64,000 nucleotides of DNA from Teichococcus oryzae. GTDB lineage: Bacteria; Pseudomonadota; Alphaproteobacteria; Acetobacterales; Acetobacteraceae. The notes under the pieces are model-generated. The model did not search any database. It was given only the letters and a program-made list of their open reading frames with translations, and had not been told where the DNA came from. The stretch is from assembly GCF_008386565.1 (NCBI RefSeq), contig NZ_VUKA01000010.1, forward strand, positions 33,015 to 97,014, read 5' to 3'. Shown in pieces: positions 1 through 8,331 of the stretch. The number at the start of each line of letters is the position of its first letter. The stretch's first letter is position 1. The position numbers and the translations under genes are program-made.

Positions 1-777
1 GACCTGATCGAACAACAGACACGAGGCGTAGTCGATGAAGGCATCGACGCGCTGCTGCTGGGCCGCCACCTGCTGGCGGAAATCCGCGCCAAGGTTGGCG
101 ATCTGCAGGCTGGCCATTTGCTGGACCTGCGCCAGCTTACCTTCCAGCTCCAGCATCTGCCGCGTCAATGCGCCGCTTTCGGCACGAACATACTGGAAGC
201 TGGCGACCGGAGCCTCCTGGCCCACGACGTACAGGTCGGCATGGAAGCCGCTGCTGCCGAAATCCGTCAGGTACAGTTGCACCGCGAAGCTGAACGAGCA
301 TCCGCCCTCATCCAGCAGCCTCGGGCGGTCCACGGCGACCTGCCGTGTGAACAGGCCGTTGATGCGCACAAACATCACCGGGCTGCGCAGGCCATTGATC
401 CGGTTGATGGCGAAGCCGCGCAACATGCCCTGATTGAAGTCGAACTGCTCGACCTTCACCTCGCCAGGGCCGACAAGCTGCTCGGCAGCGTCGGGCGTTT
501 TCAGCACCAGGCCATCCCCCTCGCGCACGCTGCCCCTGGTGCTGCCAAGGCGGATCGTCGCGGGCAGGTCGACCATGGGAAGGTAGCTGACGGGAATGGA
601 AACCAGTTCGCCGGCACGGAAACCGCCCTGCAGCGTGAGCTGACCAATCTGGATACCAAGGATGTAGGCAGAGACCACGTCATCCACCTGGCAATCCCTG
701 ACGCAACGTAGGGTCAGCTGCTGGAAGAGGCTGCCCTCGAGTTGGAAGGGAGGTTCAGTCTCGCTGCTGTTGGTCAT
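1..777 (-). CDS. Partial hypothetical protein with C-terminal coiled coil, runs off the window
   Basis: Reading leftward from an ATG at 775-777, the frame stays open for 259 codons to the window edge, so the 3' end is missing. The protein starts MTNSSETEPPFQLEG. Its first 170 residues look like a beta-rich domain with regular hydrophobic alternation, and they contain FNQGMLRGFAINRINGLRSP. From about residue 205 it turns into a Gln/Ala-rich amphipathic stretch (LEGKLAQVQQMASLQIANLG) that looks like a coiled coil. No signal peptide or catalytic motif is visible. It is the most downstream gene of a leftward glycosyltransferase run, 46 bp after the preceding stop, which suggests a role in making or handling a surface glycan. 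I do not recognise the family. Amino-acid composition and the long open frame support a real gene. Confidence 0.72.
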   Translation of the reverse strand, partial: MTNSSETEPPFQLEGSLFQQLTLRCVRDCQVDDVVSAYILGIQIGQLTLQGGFRAGELVSIPVSYLPMVDLPATIRLGSTRGSVREGDGLVLKTPDAAEQLVGPGEVKVEQFDFNQGMLRGFAINRINGLRSPVMFVRINGLFTRQVAVDRPRLLDEGGCSFSFAVQLYLTDFGSSGFHADLYVVGQEAPVASFQYVRAESGALTRQMLELEGKLAQVQQMASLQIANLGADFRQQVAAQQQRVDAFIDYASCLLFDQV

Positions 778-822
778 GGATCCAATCACTACAAGCATGG
801 GAAGAAAAGGTGCGGGAGGCGG

Positions 823-1968
823 TCAGGCCACCTTCGCTGCGGCATTGGGGAAGGCCCTGGGCAGGCCCGCGCTCTGCACAAGCCGGTCATACTCATCGCC
901 GACCTTGGCCAGGTAATCGAGGTAGAGCCCGAGCGAGGCTTCCAGCAGTTCCTGGCGCAGCGCGAGGGAGCGCCGGTAGTCGCGCATGAAGCTTGTCATC
1001 TCCGCCACGCCTTCCAGGCCATGGGCGGGGTGCCGCGTCGGCAGGCCCACAAAGGCGTCGCGTGTGCCGATGGTGGCGCGGCCATAGGCCAGTGCCTCCA
1101 CGGTCTTGATCTTCAGCCCCGTGCCTCCCAGCATCGGGTTCAGCACGCAGCGTACCTGCCGATAGAATTGATCAACCGTCGGCAGGACGCCAAGCCGCAC
1201 CGGATTGGATCGGAGCACGGGATTGCGGCGCAGGATCGTGCCTGCGATGGCCCATTCCAGGTCCGCTTCCTCAAGCTGCGCATCCATCGCCGCGATGGAG
1301 CGGACATTCCAGGGATTGGTGCTGCCAAGATAGCCGAACATCAGCGGCGGGTCCGCCGGAAGTTCCTCCGTCAGGAAGCGTGGCTCCATGGCATGGCCGA
1401 CGGTCAGCACCTCGCCCGGGAAGCGCCTGCGGATCGCCGCCGCTTCCTCGTCCTGGATGCCGATGACGATGTCGGCCCGGCCGAAGCCGCGGTCCTCCTC
1501 CGCCTGCGACGTGAAGAACCAGCGCGGCTCCAGCCCGGTCTGGCGCGAGATCAGGTGCCGGTCGCCGAACAGGTCATGCGTGTCGAGGATGCGCAGCGCG
1601 CCGTCGATGCCGGTCAGCACGCGCGACATCCAGACATAGTTCACGATGACGGCGTCGTGTCGCCCTTCGCGCCAGACCTTCTGCACGGCGTCCACCAACT
1701 CGGCCGGGCACCAATCATCCACCCCCCAGCATTCGGCGAAGCTCGGCCGGGCCAGCGCCAGGGATGGCATGAAATGGAAGCGGTTCCAGAAGCCCGTCAT
1801 CGCCACCCGCTGATCGCCCGACAGGCCTTCCATGCCGTAATAGAAGAAATCAACCAGCGCCCCGCGCTGCTTGAGCTGGTGGCCGAAAGCCTGGATCCGG
1901 GCGGAATTGCCCTGGTCGGCGGGATGGGACGGGATCGGCGAGACGATAAGGATGCGGGGCGCCGCCAT
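823..1968 (-). CDS. Family-4 glycosyltransferase
   Basis: A 381-residue cytosolic glycosyltransferase of the GT-B fold. The N-terminus has the usual Rossmann opening MAAPRILIVSPIP followed by a short Gly-containing loop. The C-terminal nucleotide-sugar domain begins near residue 211 (FGYLGSTNPWN) and holds GGTGLKIKTVEALAYG at about 281-296, which matches the donor-binding helix of GT4 enzymes that recycle through a conserved Glu. The start used is the ATG whose last base shares one base with the TGA of the preceding gene, so translation is coupled. A longer in-frame extension to 2121 lies wholly inside that gene and is unlikely. Donor and acceptor sugars cannot be read from sequence. Context points to surface polysaccharide or protein glycosylation. 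Confidence 0.85.
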   Translation of the reverse strand: MAAPRILIVSPIPSHPADQGNSARIQAFGHQLKQRGALVDFFYYGMEGLSGDQRVAMTGFWNRFHFMPSLALARPSFAECWGVDDWCPAELVDAVQKVWREGRHDAVIVNYVWMSRVLTGIDGALRILDTHDLFGDRHLISRQTGLEPRWFFTSQAEEDRGFGRADIVIGIQDEEAAAIRRRFPGEVLTVGHAMEPRFLTEELPADPPLMFGYLGSTNPWNVRSIAAMDAQLEEADLEWAIAGTILRRNPVLRSNPVRLGVLPTVDQFYRQVRCVLNPMLGGTGLKIKTVEALAYGRATIGTRDAFVGLPTRHPAHGLEGVAEMTSFMRDYRRSLALRQELLEASLGLYLDYLAKVGDEYDRLVQSAGLPRAFPNAAAKVA

Positions 1969-3005
1969 CAGGAGAAAACCTCGATCTTGTGGACGCAGAA
2001 GCCAAGGCGCCGCTCGCCCTGGTCTTCCTTCACCGTCTGCGGGACGGAAAGGCCGAGAACCAGGTCGGTGCCGAGGGCCGGTGGCAGGTCCACGATGACG
2101 CCGGCGCTGGTCGAGGACCACCGCTCCAGCCGCAGCGGCGCCCGGGCGCCGTTCAGGGAGGCCGCCATGTTGTCGAGGAGCGCCGCCTTCGGCACGCCGA
2201 TGATGGCGACCTTCAGCCAGCGGCTGAGCGGCGGCAGGCTGCCGAGCGCCATGCGCAGGTGCCGTTCCGGTCCGCTCCAGAGCCAGGTATAGGTCCCGTC
2301 CGCCTCGCTCCTGTAGCCGCCGTCATGCATCAGGTCCGCCGCGGGGATCGCCGCCAGCAATGGCTGCTGCGGCCGCTTTTCCGCGGGCGCGGCCTCGATC
2401 CGGATCGAGGGAACCTTTCCTTCTTCCATCGCCACGCCAAGGCCGAGCTCGCGCCCGGCGCTGCCCAGGGCCGACATGGCGCCGGCGAGAGCCGCGAGGG
2501 GCAGCAGGAGCCGGTAGAGCTCCGTCTCCTGGCCAGCCGTGATGTGCAATTCGGCGGCCGCGTATCCCGCCGCCTGCAGCGCAGCCTCCGTTTCGTTCAT
2601 TTCCTCCCGGGCGAGCAGCAGGAACCATGGCATGGCCCTGTCGGACAGAAGATGCCGCAGCAGGGCCGGCTCCGGCTGTGCCTCTGTGTAGACGATGCGC
2701 GTCATGTCCGGCCGGTGCCAGGCATTGTCGGTCGGCACCTCATGAACCGTGGAAAGGCCGAACAGCGGCATATGCCCGCCGGCGGCGCGGAAACGTTGCA
2801 GAAATCCGGCTTCGGCGCGGGGCAGCGTCCCTGTATCGGCGATGCCGATGAGATTGCCGGGCAGCGCCGCGGCCAGGGCGGAACAGGGAAAGGAAAGGTC
2901 CAGCAGCGCGAAGGCGCCGAAAGCCTGCTTCAGCCAGGATGCCGCGACACGGTTGGCCTGCAGCGCGAAGCTGCCCTGACGGGGCCGTTCGAGCACAGCG
3001 CTCAT
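1968..3005 (-). CDS. Uncharacterised protein between two glycosyltransferases
   Basis: A 345-residue protein of unknown function. No Walker, Rossmann or metal-binding motif and no membrane segment can be seen. The first half is Ala/Leu-rich with LSFPCSALAAALPGNLIGIA, followed by a region that reads like an alpha/beta domain. The last 120 residues (from about GGYRSEADGTYTWLWSGPER) look beta-rich and resemble carbohydrate-recognition modules attached to glycosyltransferases; this is an impression, not a family match. It overlaps the upstream glycosyltransferase by ATGA at 3002-3005 and the downstream one by one base. The three genes are therefore one translationally coupled unit, and a role in the same glycan pathway is the reasonable inference. 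Confidence 0.75.
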   Translation of the reverse strand: MSAVLERPRQGSFALQANRVAASWLKQAFGAFALLDLSFPCSALAAALPGNLIGIADTGTLPRAEAGFLQRFRAAGGHMPLFGLSTVHEVPTDNAWHRPDMTRIVYTEAQPEPALLRHLLSDRAMPWFLLLAREEMNETEAALQAAGYAAAELHITAGQETELYRLLLPLAALAGAMSALGSAGRELGLGVAMEEGKVPSIRIEAAPAEKRPQQPLLAAIPAADLMHDGGYRSEADGTYTWLWSGPERHLRMALGSLPPLSRWLKVAIIGVPKAALLDNMAASLNGARAPLRLERWSSTSAGVIVDLPPALGTDLVLGLSVPQTVKEDQGERRLGFCVHKIEVFS

Positions 3006-4393
3006 GCGGCCTCTCCCGCGATGTCGAGATGGAGCAGGATGCCGCAGGCGCCAGCGGCTTCGGGCGGAAGAAGGGCCTCGCCCCTTCCGTCCGGCGCCGA
3101 GCCGGAAAGGATCCGCGTGTCAACGAGCCGAACATGCTCCGGAAGGAGATTGCCTAGAAGCGGTGCTTGCTCGCGGCTGGCGCGGGCGAGGTCGTGCATG
3201 TCCTTGAACTTCAGCAACACCTGGCACCGGCCCTGCTGCTTTCGCAGCAGCCTCGCGACTTCACCCCGGTCGGTCACTCCGCTGCCGTTCAGCGTCAGGC
3301 AGGGCGGCCGGGCTGCGCGGCGAGGCTGGGGTTGCAGGCCAGGGCGTTCCAGCGGGATCTCTGCGGCGGCTTCGATGGCGTCGCGGTATTGCCGTCCCAC
3401 GGTTTCCAGGGAAAGGGTGGTCTCGGCGAAGCGGCGGGCGTTCTCGCCGATCGCGCGCAACAGCGCCGGATCGCGGTAAAGCGCCACCAGCGCCGCCACC
3501 AGCGACGGCACGGGCGACATCAATGGCAGGTGCACCACCGCCTCGCGCGGCAATTCGCGGTAGGAGGCGGTGTCGGTGACAAGGCAGCAACGGCCGGCGG
3601 AGAAAGCGCGGGCCAGCGATCCCGAGCTTTCGCCCACCGAGGGGAAGCGGAGATTGACCAGAACGTCGCAGGCGGAGACATGCGCGTTGAGCGTCGCCTC
3701 ATCGACATAGCCGGTGATCTCGGCTCTTTGCCGGAGCAGGGGAAATCGCTCAAGCTCCGCGGAAAGATTGTATTCTTCCGCCCGCTCCTCCCCGGCATGA
3801 ATCCACCGCAGCTCGATGCCTTGCGCCAGGACCTGTTTCAGTCCCTGCATCAGCCAGTCGAAGCGCTTGGCATTGGTTGCGAAGCCCGAAGTGGTGACAA
3901 TGAAGCTGTCTTGCGGAAGGCCAAGCCATTCCCTCGCCTGCTGCTGGCCCGCCATCTCGACCGGGGGGGGGGCAAAGTGGGGAATGACGGAAACGTGGCG
4001 GGTTGCGGCCTCGCCATAGATGGCAGCCAATTTGGCCTTGGCGAAAAGCGAATGCACTACAACGCCCGATGAGCGGGCCAGCAACTCGCGTTGCATGTCG
4101 AACAGCGCGTAGTTGGCCTTCGTCTTTATCCCCAGGCGCTTCCAATGCTGCCCGAAGCGGGGTGCCAGCAGCGGGGCGGAGTGCGCCATTTCCGCCAGCA
4201 TGGCGTCCATTCCCGGCTGCTCCAGTTCATAAAGATAGAACAGGCCGATATCGTGGATCGTGGTCAGGCCCGGGAACTGCCGCAATGCGCGCAGGACGAA
4301 GACGTGGCCGCCATTGTTGCCTATCTGGTGCAGGGCATGTGTCGTCCGCGATGTGGCGAAAGGCTTGGCGCTGATCGTGGACAATGACGCCAT
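3002..4393 (-). CDS. Family-4 glycosyltransferase (main body; N-terminus frameshifted)
   Basis: The intact frame gives 463 residues of a GT4 enzyme. An acceptor-side piece with LHQIGNNGGHVFVLRAL (about 21-37) and HD (about 48-49) is followed by the donor domain with VTTSGFATNAKRFDW (about 166-180) and LRFPSVGESSGSLARAFSAG (about 248-267), which carries the E-x7-type motif. The last 110 residues are an extension rich in Arg, Leu and Glu. Family members normally have about 85 more N-terminal residues, including a SGIADYS-type loop. These are present upstream at 4394-4539 but out of frame (separate entry), so the ATG at 4393 is probably not the native start. Pro143 to Pro145 lie in a ten-base C tract at 3963-3972, a possible slippage site. 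Whether the gene works depends on whether the upstream frameshifts are real. Confidence 0.75.
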   Translation of the reverse strand: MASLSTISAKPFATSRTTHALHQIGNNGGHVFVLRALRQFPGLTTIHDIGLFYLYELEQPGMDAMLAEMAHSAPLLAPRFGQHWKRLGIKTKANYALFDMQRELLARSSGVVVHSLFAKAKLAAIYGEAATRHVSVIPHFAPPPVEMAGQQQAREWLGLPQDSFIVTTSGFATNAKRFDWLMQGLKQVLAQGIELRWIHAGEERAEEYNLSAELERFPLLRQRAEITGYVDEATLNAHVSACDVLVNLRFPSVGESSGSLARAFSAGRCCLVTDTASYRELPREAVVHLPLMSPVPSLVAALVALYRDPALLRAIGENARRFAETTLSLETVGRQYRDAIEAAAEIPLERPGLQPQPRRAARPPCLTLNGSGVTDRGEVARLLRKQQGRCQVLLKFKDMHDLARASREQAPLLGNLLPEHVRLVDTRILSGSAPDGRGEALLPPEAAGACGILLHLDIAGEAA

Positions 4394-4539
4394 CCGGTGC
4401 AGATGCCGCCATATCGTCGCGAAAAGCAGAAATATCGTAATACTTCTTGACCTCGTTCAGCAGAATGTAGAGTAGTCAGCGATGCCGTTTCTTAGGGCGG
4501 CAGAGAACTAAAGAAACCCGAAATGCAGAAGTGGCGCAT
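4326..4539 (-). pseudogene. Out-of-frame N-terminus of the upstream glycosyltransferase
   Basis: Three frames read in turn restore a normal GT4 N-terminus. From an ATG at 4537-4539 the first frame gives MRHFCISGFFSSLPP. A one-base shift in the G run at 4495-4497 gives LRNGIADYSTF. A second shift near 4463 gives LLNEVKKYYDISAFRDDMAA and onward to RHIADDTC. A third at 4333-4335 joins LHQIGNNGGH, the frame of the long open reading frame. GIADYS is the hallmark N-terminal loop of this glycosyltransferase group. All three shifts fall in or beside short C/G runs: two look like lost bases and one like a gained base. Either the gene is a pseudogene or the assembly has homopolymer errors here. Confidence 0.7.
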
Positions 4540-4684
4540 TCATCGAGGAATGTCTCTAAATTTTGCGGCCTCTATTCAAGGCACAGCCTTTGGGGCGTTC
4601 CTCTGAAATGAGCGGCGGTACCCTGCTCTCACGAATATTTTAAGTTTCTACCCTTTACGCTAGTGGAGATTGGGTGTCAGTGCG

Positions 4685-4710
4685 GATCAACGCGCTCTTG
4701 CGCGTTGATC
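4685..4710. terminator. Hairpin, 11-bp perfect stem
   Basis: GATCAACGCGC and its exact complement are separated by the four bases TCTT. No U-run follows on either strand, so rho-independent termination is uncertain. It sits in a gene-poor interval about 145 bp upstream of the restored glycosyltransferase start. Confidence 0.4.
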
Positions 4711-5021
4711 TTCGCCAATTTCACCAGCGGCGGAGTTGTGGCCAGGGCTGCTATGGCCGGGATGTTGGAGGGACTGGCTGACTGAAAGGGCCGGCTTGTT
4801 GCCGTCGTCCGGCAAAACTCCTCAAGGCCGACAATCGCCGCAGCCAGAGGCTGGAGGAGAGGCGAGCAGCCCAAGCTGCGGTGGTGTTTCGCCCCGACAC
4901 AATGGTCGGGTATTGAAGGCCTTATATAGGCAGGCGGACCGCTGAGGCGCGTATGATGGCCCTGGAGATTTCTCCCTTCGCACTGGCTCACGTCCAGCGC
5001 TATAGTCTGTTGTTTCTAGGA

Positions 5022-5063
5022 ATCTTCACCCGATCAGGCGAAGCCACCTGATCGGGTGAAGAT
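5022..5063. terminator. Hairpin, 17-bp perfect stem
   Basis: ATCTTCACCCGATCAGG pairs exactly with 5047-5063 across an eight-base loop (5039-5046). It lies 53 bp downstream of the leftward small gene ending at 5116. Read in that direction, the stem is followed by TTCCT, so it may terminate that transcript. Its length and perfection are well above chance, and it could also be a mobile-element end or a protein-binding palindrome. Confidence 0.55.
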
Positions 5064-5115
5064 GTTTGAGATGGCTAAATATCGCCATGCCAGGGTGCAA
5101 TGATCAGGCCGATCC

Positions 5116-5346
5116 TTATGAATCGAGATCCTGTATCCATTGCTCGATGAGCAGGTCGTCATGGGCCGCCGCGAGGTCATTGCGGAGCGTGCCGAGAACC
5201 CGGGAAGCCACCCATGCCTCGCGTTGATGGCCTTCCTCGACCAGGCTTCGGATCACGGCTGTCTGGCGGGCGATAAAGCCTTCACCGATTCGGACGCGTT
5301 GCTTGGCCTGTTCAAGGGACGATCCAGGAACCCTGCTGAATGCCAT
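5116..5346 (-). CDS. Small conserved-type hypothetical protein (about 76 aa)
   Basis: A short, charged, probably all-helical cytosolic protein. The core reads LEQAKQRVRIGEGFIARQTA and continues with a Leu/Val/Ala heptad-like pattern ending IEQWIQDLDS. It resembles the small single-helix-pair proteins common in Rhodospirillales and rhizobia, whose pattern is an aligned 'ERHIxEGExxIARQ' helix, a 'GH' turn and a 'LxxxLxxHRxxRDxL' helix. No function is known for that group. The ATG at 5344-5346 is preferred. An in-frame TTG at 5361 lies too close to the AGGAG upstream of it. The gene stands alone, with the hairpin at 5022-5063 downstream. Confidence 0.6.
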   Translation of the reverse strand: MAFSRVPGSSLEQAKQRVRIGEGFIARQTAVIRSLVEEGHQREAWVASRVLGTLRNDLAAAHDDLLIEQWIQDLDS

Positions 5347-5500
5347 CGCTTGTGACCCCAAACTCCTGACCCATGAGCACGTAGCCAGCCTACCAGTTCA
5401 AATCAGAACTTCTTGATGATTCTTTCGAATACGAAACTATATTGGCGGCTACCTGTCATGGAAAAGCTTCCTGAAAGCATGAGCTTAAGCTTGTGCTGCT

Positions 5501-5570
5501 GACCACATGGTCCCTCAGCGCGGATGTGGTCCATTTTTGCCGCCATCAACCTTCCGCTTGTTGATGGCGG
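5501..5570. terminator. Two adjacent hairpins downstream of the secreted hydrolase gene
   Basis: CCGCCATCAAC (5540-5550) pairs perfectly with 5560-5570 around a nine-base loop, 26 bp past the stop of the leftward hydrolase. Beyond it GACCACAT (5501-5508) pairs with 5524-5531. No U-run follows the first stem in the leftward direction (CAAAAAT instead). Termination is plausible from position only. Confidence 0.45.
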
Positions 5571-5595
5571 GGGCGGATCGCGGCTTCGATGCGGT

Positions 5596-6636
5596 TCAGC
5601 GCATCAAGCCCTGGCGCTCCATCCAGGCCTGGATGCGGCTGGCGACCTCATCGCTGTTGCGGTCCATCATCAGCATATGGCTGTTGCCGCGCACGCCCTC
5701 CGCCGGAAGATCCATGATGTCGGCCGTTCCGCCTGCTTCCCGGATGGAGCCCACCCAGCGCTCCACATTGCCCCGGATCCTTTGCCAGAAAGGCGATTCG
5801 GCGAAGTAGTCGCCCCACACAACCAGATGCGGCACGTTCCGCAGGGGCGATGCGTCCGTCGCCGCGGCAGGTGTTCCCGAAGGTTCGATCGCGATGATCG
5901 CGCGCACCTTGTCGGGCGCAGCCAGGGCGGCGTTGAAAGCGAAGTTGCCGCCCTGGCTGTGCACGATGATGACGCAGGGGCAGACCTTCCGGACGTATTC
6001 GTTGTAAGCCGCCTGGATCTGGCGGTCGGTGGTCGGCCAGCGCGGCACCGATTGCCGCGTGAAATCATTCCAGGCGGCAACCGGAAAAAGCGTTTCCGGA
6101 AATGCCCGGCGGCGGGCCGGATCGGCGTTCCAGCCTTCCTGCGGACCCACACGAAACAGGCCCCAGCCCTCTCCCATGGTGCGGAACACCGGCTCCCCGG
6201 CGAAGATCTCGGGGAAGCGGGCCCAGCCGGCCCGGCCGCGCTCAACCGCGTCGCTGACATAAACGTCGTGGCCCTGGCGCAGGAAGTACATCTGCCAGCC
6301 AGGCCTGCCATCGGGCGTTGTTTCCCAGGTCACACCGGTCAGGCCGCCGCCATGCCACAGCAGCAGGGGATAGCGGGCGCGCGGCTCCGCCAGCTTCACA
6401 TATTGCGCGTACATCCCCTCCACCATGAACTCCCCATTGGGATCCATCCGGATGGGAGGCGCACCCGGGGAGGGGACCATTTCGCGCATCGGCATGCCAT
6501 CCAGGGCCCGGACCTGCCCGCCAACATGCATGCTGCCGATCTCGCGCACCTGTAAGGGCGGGGCGGAGGCAGGTGCCTGGGCCTGCGCCGCGGTGATGCC
6601 AAGGGCGAAGGCGAGGATGGTCAGATGGTGCTTCAA
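5596..6636 (-). CDS. Secreted alpha/beta-hydrolase (esterase-like)
   Basis: A 346-residue exported hydrolase. A Sec signal peptide (about residues 1-20, ending AAQAQA) precedes the alpha/beta-hydrolase fold. The oxyanion-hole segment HGGG is at about 95-98, the nucleophile elbow VHSQGG at about 225-230 gives Ser227, Asp276 lies in VVWGDYF and His320 in GNSHMLM, completing a normal Ser-Asp-His triad. The start is a TTG at 6634-6636, chosen because GGAGG sits seven bases before it and the signal peptide begins there; the longer frame to 6774 adds Arg/Pro-rich residues unlike a signal sequence. The substrate is probably an ester or lactone. No neighbouring gene identifies it, since the adjacent genes are broken. 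Confidence 0.82.
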   Translation of the reverse strand: MKHHLTILAFALGITAAQAQAPASAPPLQVREIGSMHVGGQVRALDGMPMREMVPSPGAPPIRMDPNGEFMVEGMYAQYVKLAEPRARYPLLLWHGGGLTGVTWETTPDGRPGWQMYFLRQGHDVYVSDAVERGRAGWARFPEIFAGEPVFRTMGEGWGLFRVGPQEGWNADPARRRAFPETLFPVAAWNDFTRQSVPRWPTTDRQIQAAYNEYVRKVCPCVIIVHSQGGNFAFNAALAAPDKVRAIIAIEPSGTPAAATDASPLRNVPHLVVWGDYFAESPFWQRIRGNVERWVGSIREAGGTADIMDLPAEGVRGNSHMLMMDRNSDEVASRIQAWMERQGLMR

Positions 6637-6837
6637 CGTTGTCCCTCCGGATTGCTTGCGAGGAGGGTAGCAGCGCCGCCGGAAGGGCGGGAGATCCTGC
6701 CGATGTTCCCGGCGAGGGAGGAGGCCGCGCGCCGGCGCCACGGCAGGGGGGTCGAAGATCCTTTGGCCGCGCATGCAAAACTTCCTGGCCTTGGGCGCCC
6801 TTGTCAGGGCAGCGGCGGGCCCGCAGCTTGGGGGTGG

Positions 6838-7240
6838 TCAGACTCCATGGCCGCCCGATGCCTTGATACGCTGCGCGGTGACCCAGCGATTGTCCGGCTC
6901 GAGCAGGCTGGCGATCATCGGACCGATATCATCGGCGACGCTCACGCGGCCACGCGCCGTCATCTCGGCAAAGAACCTGCTGACCTCGGGTATGTCGCGC
7001 ACCGCACCGCCGAAGACGTTGGTTTCGATCGCGCCAGGGGCCACCGTGTTCACCGTGATGCCATGCCCCCAGTTCTCTGGCCATGTAGGCCGAAAGCACT
7101 TCCACAGCGCCCTTCACCGCCGAACAGGATGCCCAGCCCGGAGCCGACGCCCGTGTCAGTCCGGAGGCCAGGTTGACGATGCGGCCACCATCATCAGCCG
7201 CCATGGCGAGGTGCATGCCGATGGCCACGGCATCGCCCGC
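6838..7240 (-). pseudogene. Short-chain dehydrogenase/reductase, N-terminally truncated and frameshifted
   Basis: The C-terminal half of a classical SDR is recognisable: DDGGRIVNLASG, then the Ser/Tyr/Lys region AVKGAVEVLSAYMARELG, then, one frame over, VNTVAPGAIETNVFGG and WVTAQRIKASGG at the end. The frame changes in a run of five Gs near 7068-7072; removing one base restores GHGITVNTVAPGA. The active-site Tyr is replaced (SCSAVKG where YxxSKG is usual). The first ~100 residues, including the TGxxxGIG cofactor loop, are absent; recognisable sequence stops near 7235 where the opposite-strand AraC remnant begins. The gene is not expected to make an active enzyme. Confidence 0.75.
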
Positions 7241-8071
7241 TGCGGCGTTCCCGGGCTGACCACCATCTACGCGACAGCACCCAGCGAGCTGCTGCATGAT
7301 ATCTCATGCCCTCTGGCCTGCCTGATGGTGCAGGGCGGCAAGCGCGTCGCCACGGGCCGGCGGGATCTCGCTTTTGGCGCCGGTGACTCGCTGCTGATCA
7401 CCGCCGATGTGCCCACCATAAGCCAGGTCACCTGGGCCGGCACGGCCGAGCTTTACCTCTTACTGATGGTTGAGCTCGGTCCCGGTATCATCGCCGAATC
7501 CGGCATGCAGATAGAGAAGCCAACCATGGCGGAAAGCGCTGCGGTGCAGGTGGACCCAACCGGGATCGAAGTCACCGAGGCGGCGACCAGCCTGATGCAA
7601 TTGCTCAGCCGGCCGGCGGCGCTGTAGGCTTCCTTGACGCGCGAGCTGCATTTCTGGTTCCTCGCGGGACGCCATGGAGCGGCGATCCGCCAGCTAGGCT
7701 GGCCGGGAGGGCATGTCCAGCAGGTATCCCGCGCCGTGGCGATGCTGCGCGCCCGTTTCGCCGAACCCCTGCGGGTCGAAAGCCTGGCGGCAACCGCAGG
7801 GATGAGCCTGTCCTGCTTCCACCAGCATTTCCGAAGCGTCACCTCATTCTCGCCGCTGCATTTCCAGAAACAGCTGTGCCTCATCGAGGCCCGCAGGCTC
7901 ATGATGGCGGAGGGCCACTCGCCCAGCGGCGCGGCCTTCGCGGTGGGCTATGAGAGCGCTCCGCAATTTGCCCGGGAATATAGCCGGATGTTCGGCCTGC
8001 CTCCGGCACGCGATGCCAGGGCGGCCCGGCGCTGCGTGGAGGCGCCGGCAGGATCCACGCAACGCGGGTAA
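7241..8071 (+). pseudogene. AraC-family regulator, 5'-truncated with an internal stop
   Basis: From about 7244 the frame encodes an AraC_N-type sensor domain (GVPGLTTIYATAPSELLHDI through the beta-rich core LMVQGGKRVATG). It continues past an in-frame TAG at 7625-7627 into LTRELHFWFLAGRHGAAI and the two helix-turn-helix units (MSLSCFHQHFRSVTSFSPL; GAAFAVGYESAPQFAREY), ending at TAA 8069-8071. The reading frame is the same on both sides of the TAG, so one nonsense change (CAG to TAG would fit) splits the protein between sensor and DNA-binding domains. The first ~30 codons are missing. The divergent SDR gene would have been its natural target. Confidence 0.78.
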
Positions 8072-8331
8072 GATGGCGGGTGCGCCATGCGCCCCTTCAT
8101 GATCAAGGGATACTCCCGGCAGACCCGAAGCGCCTCCCGGCACGTCTCCTTTATCGCCTATCCTTCTGAGCCGCTTGCAAGCCAGGGCATTGCTCACGGA
8201 GCCGGTGGACCGCAGCGGCACGCGCCAGAAGAAATCACCATCAACCAGCCAGAACATTCAGGAACGCCGGAGCAGCCTGGACCTCCACTCCAAGCTGCCG
8301 CTCCGGAGCCGATCCACCGGCAGGAAGGGGA

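Larger units (their letters stand above)
4540..5115. other. Gene-poor interval with two strong hairpins
   Basis: No convincing gene is visible. Frames of about 70-105 codons exist on both strands (4736-4945 plus, 4677-4991 minus). Their products are Pro/Arg/Ser-rich and match no family I know, and base composition between 4440 and 4680 is clearly more AT-rich than in the flanking genes. The interval contains perfect inverted repeats at 4685-4710 and 5022-5063. It could hold the promoter of the leftward glycosyltransferase unit or the scar of a mobile element, but no transposase or terminal repeats were identified. Confidence 0.5.

Noticed and set aside
4677-4991. 105-codon minus-strand frame suspected to be a transposase end
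   Set aside because: The KLAKINAQERVDPH end recalled an IS66-type C-terminus, but the rest has no transposase motif and no terminal repeats are present.
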